64,000 nucleotides of DNA, taken from assembly GCF_028595305.1 (NCBI RefSeq), contig NZ_JAQQXS010000014.1:62001-126000 (forward strand), given 5' to 3'. Below the pieces are notes generated by a model, which made no database searches, was not told the DNA's origin, and saw only the letters and a list, made by a program, of their open reading frames with translations. Shown here piece by piece: positions 61,047 through 64,000 of the stretch. This DNA comes from Roseateles koreensis. Lineage in GTDB: Bacteria > Pseudomonadota > Gammaproteobacteria > Burkholderiales > Burkholderiaceae_C. Made by a program: the position numbers and the translations under genes. How positions within the stretch are numbered: position 1 is the first letter of the stretch; each line of letters opens with the position of its first letter.

Positions 61047-62943
61047 GCAGTTGCGCCACCTCGCGCTGCAGCTTGGGTAGATCGACATCGGCTGCGGCCA
61101 TCGGTGCGCCTGCCGAAAGGCTGACGCGGCTGAACAGGCCGCGGCGGAAGGGCTTCACCATGGCGCCTGCGGGCTCGATGCGTGAGAAGTACGAGCCCCA
61201 TAGATTGCCCAGCGCCATGGGGATGACGGGCAGATTCGGTTGACCCTCCAGCAGCTTCATCACGCCGCCTTTGAAGGGCTGCAACTGCCCATCGCGGGTG
61301 ATACCGCCTTCAGGAAAGATACACACCAAATCACCCTCGGCCAGCACCTGGCGGGCACGCTGGAAGGCCTTCTCGTAAGTGGCCGGGTTCTCCTTCTGCG
61401 GGGCGATGGGCACGGCCTTGGCCAAGCGAAACAAGCCCCCCAACACCGGTGTGGCAAAGATGCGGTGGTCCATCAAGAAGCAGATGGGCCGTGGGCTGGC
61501 GGCCATCAGCAGCACCGCGTCGATGAAGGACACATGGTTGCATACCAGCACCGCCGCGCCCTGGGTCGGGATGTTGGCGTCGCCCCGCAGCTTGAAGCGG
61601 TAGACCAGGCGTGAGATCACGAAAGCGATGAATCGCAGCAGGTACTCCGGCATCAGCACGCAGATGTACAAGGCCATCACGGCATTGGCCAAACCCACCG
61701 CCAGGAAGATCTCGGGCACGGTGAATCCGGCACCCATCAGCACGCCGGCCAGCAGCGAGCTGGCCACCATGAAGAGCGCGTTGAGGATGTTGTTTGCCGC
61801 GATGATGCGGGCGCGATGCGAGGGCTGCGAGCGCAGTTGGATCAGTGCATACATCGGCACGCTGTACAAGCCGGTGAACAAGGCCAGCAGGCCCAGATCG
61901 GCCAGCACCCGCCAGTGCGCGGCGTGGCTGAGAAATTCACCCACGCTTTGCAGCGGCACCGCTGGCAGGCCGCGCGAGGCGAAGTAGAGGTCCACCGCAA
62001 ACACCGTCATGCCCAGCGAGCCAAGCGGCACGAGGCCGATTTCGACATGCCGGTGCGACAGCAGTTCGCACAGCAACGCGCCCACGCCCACGCCGACCGA
62101 GAACACCACCAGCAGCATTGAGGCGACCTGGCTTTCACCGTGCAGCACGTCTTTGGCAAAGTTGGGGAAATTGGCCAGAAAGACCACGCCGAAGAACCAC
62201 ATCCACGAGATGCCCAGCAGCGAGCGGAACACCACGATGTTCTCGCGTGCCAGCCGCAGATTGCGCCAGGTTTCGGTGAAGGGGTTCCAGTTGATGTGCA
62301 AGCGAGGGTCGGCCGCCGGGCTGTGCGGGACGAACTGCACCGCCAGCCGGCCTAGTAGGGCTACCGTGAAGCAGGCCAGGCCGGTGTAGAAGGCGCCCAC
62401 TTCGGGCTGGGCGATCAAGACGCCGCCGAGCACATTGCCCAGGATGATGGCCACGAAGGTGCCCATCTCGACCATGCCGTTGCCGCCGGTGATTTCTTTC
62501 TCGCTCAACTGCTGCGGCAGGTAGGCAAACTTCACCGGGCCGAACAAGGTCGAGTGCATGCCCATCATGAACACGCAACCCAGCAGGGCCGGCACTTGCT
62601 GTTGCCAGAAGCCCCACAGCGCCACGGCCATGATGGCGATCTCGAAATTCTTGACCAGCCGCATCAGGCGCGACTTTTCGTATTTGTCCGCCAACTGCCC
62701 GCTGGTGGCCGAGAACAGCACGAAGGGCAGGATGAACAGCGCCGCAATCACCAGGCCAGCCTGCGCCGGCGGCAACCAGCTCAGGCTCAGCTGGTAGGTG
62801 ACCATCACGGTCAATGCGAACTTGGAGATATTGTCATTGGCCGCGCCGAGAAACTGGGTCCAGAAGAAGGGTGCGAAGCGGCTCTGCTTGAGCAGGCCGA
62901 ATTGGCTCACCGGGGCGTTGTTCGGGGGTGTGGATGCATTCAA
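61033..62943 (-). CDS. MFS lysophospholipid transporter fused to PlsC-type acyltransferase
   Basis: About 636 residues in two parts. The N-terminal part (about 1-410) is a 12-helix MFS transporter like LplT. The C-terminal part (about 430-636) is a 1-acylglycerophosphate-type acyltransferase with NHVSFIDAVLL (HX4D) and FPEGGITRDG. E. coli keeps LplT and Aas as separate genes and Aas also has an acyl-ACP ligase half, absent here. It probably imports and re-acylates lysophospholipids. The start is unclear: TTG 62943 or GTG 63018. Confidence 0.85.
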   Translation of the reverse strand: MNASTPPNNAPVSQFGLLKQSRFAPFFWTQFLGAANDNISKFALTVMVTYQLSLSWLPPAQAGLVIAALFILPFVLFSATSGQLADKYEKSRLMRLVKNFEIAIMAVALWGFWQQQVPALLGCVFMMGMHSTLFGPVKFAYLPQQLSEKEITGGNGMVEMGTFVAIILGNVLGGVLIAQPEVGAFYTGLACFTVALLGRLAVQFVPHSPAADPRLHINWNPFTETWRNLRLARENIVVFRSLLGISWMWFFGVVFLANFPNFAKDVLHGESQVASMLLVVFSVGVGVGALLCELLSHRHVEIGLVPLGSLGMTVFAVDLYFASRGLPAVPLQSVGEFLSHAAHWRVLADLGLLALFTGLYSVPMYALIQLRSQPSHRARIIAANNILNALFMVASSLLAGVLMGAGFTVPEIFLAVGLANAVMALYICVLMPEYLLRFIAFVISRLVYRFKLRGDANIPTQGAAVLVCNHVSFIDAVLLMAASPRPICFLMDHRIFATPVLGGLFRLAKAVPIAPQKENPATYEKAFQRARQVLAEGDLVCIFPEGGITRDGQLQPFKGGVMKLLEGQPNLPVIPMALGNLWGSYFSRIEPAGAMVKPFRRGLFSRVSLSAGAPMAAADVDLPKLQREVAQLLNDA

Positions 62944-63042
62944 GGCAGGCTCGATCTCAGCGTGGGTGAGAGGGGGGTGAAGGCGGCGGAGGCAATTTAC
63001 GGCCGCCTGTGGCGGCACATGGGTGGCCTATCGGTGGCGCTA

Positions 63043-63729
63043 TCACCAGAACTGCCACTGGCCAGAGTGCACCACCCACAGGCCCAGGGCGCCGTTGGTG
63101 ACGGCGTGCGCAATCACCGCCGTCCAGAGCTTGCCGGTGCGCATATACAAGTAGGCATAGGCCAGGCCGGCGACGATGGCGGCCAGCCACAAGGTGTGGG
63201 CCAGCATGAAGACGAAGGTGCTCAACATGATGGGTTTGAGGCCGACGCCGCGTGGGTCAACGGTTTCGAATTGCGGCGACACGATCCAGCGCATCAGGAA
63301 GGCGCGCCAGAACAGTTCTTCCATCACGGGCACGATCAAGGCGGCGCCGGTCCAGCGCAGCGCAATCAAGGGCCAAATTTTGTGGCCCTGCAGGTCCAGC
63401 GGCAAAAAGCTGGCGGTGGGCTCACCGATCTGCATCCACGGTGCATCCAGGTGAATCCACAGCACGAACACCAGCAAGCCGACGGCAATGCTCAGCAGGG
63501 TGTCGCGCCGGCCGGGCAAATTCTGCCGCGCCAGTTCACCATAGCCGCGCCAATGCCAGGCCAATGCCGCGCCGACGATGAACACGCTGGCGCCGTAGAT
63601 CCAGCGGGCGTCGAAGTCTGCATCCGTAGGCAGATAACCCCGCAGGCCCAGCAGCAGCATGAACAGGGCGAAGGGGATGATTCGGGCCAGGGCGGCGGGG
63701 CTCAGGCCAGTGGGCGTGGCGGTCTTCAT
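63043..63729 (-). CDS. CPBP/CAAX-type intramembrane protease
   Basis: The 228-residue product has about seven membrane segments and the CPBP motifs: EELFWRAFLMR (EExxxR), the second-motif region around MLSTFVFMLAHTLW (His) and AHAVTNGALG (HxxxN). It resembles the CAAX prenyl protease-related subfamily linked to exosortase systems, though no exosortase was found here. ATG 63729 (MKTATPTGLSP). The MFS-PlsC gene follows downstream on the same strand. Confidence 0.85.
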   Translation of the reverse strand: MKTATPTGLSPAALARIIPFALFMLLLGLRGYLPTDADFDARWIYGASVFIVGAALAWHWRGYGELARQNLPGRRDTLLSIAVGLLVFVLWIHLDAPWMQIGEPTASFLPLDLQGHKIWPLIALRWTGAALIVPVMEELFWRAFLMRWIVSPQFETVDPRGVGLKPIMLSTFVFMLAHTLWLAAIVAGLAYAYLYMRTGKLWTAVIAHAVTNGALGLWVVHSGQWQFW

Positions 63730-63837
63730 GGCGATGACGAGGGTGAGGGCTGAAGGGCTGTGGGGTTGGGGCCCCGCAGCGTAACCCGAAACCAAGGCAT
63801 TTTGGCCGCGCTGCGCGCCGCCAGCGTGCCCAACCCG

Positions 63838-64000
63838 TCAGGCCGCCCGTTGCTCCAGCAGGAAATTGGCGCCGTCGTACTGGCCGAGCTTTTCGACCAG
63901 GTAGGGCAGGCATTCCTGCAATTCATCGTGCAAGGTGTAGGGCGGGTTGATGATGAACATGCCGCTGCCCAGCATGCCAAAGGCGCGTGAGTCGCTTTGC
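63838..64000 (-). CDS. rlmJ: 3' end of 23S rRNA (adenine(2030)-N6)-methyltransferase
   Basis: The gene runs off the end of the window. The last 53 codons read as the C-terminus of RlmJ: GMFIINPPYTLHDEL, then a helix and a stop at 63838-63840. Only the C-terminal part is present, so the N-terminal SAM-binding and DPPY sites are not seen. Confidence 0.8.
   Translation of the reverse strand, partial: QSDSRAFGMLGSGMFIINPPYTLHDELQECLPYLVEKLGQYDGANFLLEQRAA

Overview
The window is a dense, GC-rich stretch of proteobacterial chromosome with about 64 protein genes. Gene content and protein style (ubiC/ubiA, a liv-type branched-chain amino-acid operon, DUF4148 protein, KatG with OxyR, an MFS-PlsC fusion, eRF1-like and DksA-like small proteins) suggest a betaproteobacterium of the order Burkholderiales, in the Comamonadaceae/Rubrivivax neighbourhood. 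That placement is inferred from resemblance, not from a search. I found no rRNA, tRNA, CRISPR array, prophage or intact insertion sequence. Mobile or decayed DNA is limited to one broken toxin-antitoxin remnant and one GC-rich hairpin-like insert inside recG.

Layout. 0-7.7 kb: SYLF lipoprotein, AspT-type exchanger, proC, ubiC, an AP2-like protein, ubiA, a VOC protein and a diguanylate cyclase. 7.7-12.5 kb: minus-strand operon livG-livF-livK-livH-livM with a strong hairpin between livK and livH. 12.8-22.6 kb: prfC, S9 peptidase, DJ-1/PfpI protein, OPT transporter, small lipoprotein, Dps, and a WYL/YafY regulator divergent from a LysE-type exporter with a palindromic operator between them. 22.6-31 kb: katG, a long leader and a DUF4148 protein, a histidine kinase paired with a periplasmic sugar-binding-like protein, an AraC-Ogt repair fusion, and oxyR. 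31-41 kb: panB-panC, FKBP lipoprotein, trhP (yegQ), sodC, recG, two envelope proteins, an eRF1-like and a DksA-like protein, then queA. 41.3-48.5 kb: closely packed plus-strand run of aminotransferase, alpha/beta hydrolase, arsC, PBP4-type peptidase and a HlyD-ATPase-permease exporter. 48.5-58.3 kb: mostly minus-strand peptide/cell-wall cluster (peptide-binding protein, DUF2332, an L,D-transpeptidase-like lipoprotein, dppFDCB and an AmiD-like amidase), with one MAPEG gene on the plus strand. 58.3-64 kb: YigZ/IMPACT protein, tgt, decayed vapBC, membrane protein, MFS-PlsC fusion, CPBP protease and the 3' end of rlmJ.

Functional themes. Oxidative defence (katG, oxyR, dps, sodC) is scattered through 20-35 kb, and OxyR keeps both redox cysteines. 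Three tRNA anticodon-modification genes (trhP, queA, tgt) are present, two of them forming part of the queuosine pathway. The most interesting material is the 48-58 kb murein/peptide neighbourhood, the kinase/binding-protein pair at 26-28.8 kb that lacks any permease or response regulator nearby, and several non-coding structures (operator, hairpins, leader terminator). Most long ORFs on the strand opposite a recognised gene are GC-driven shadows and are left out.
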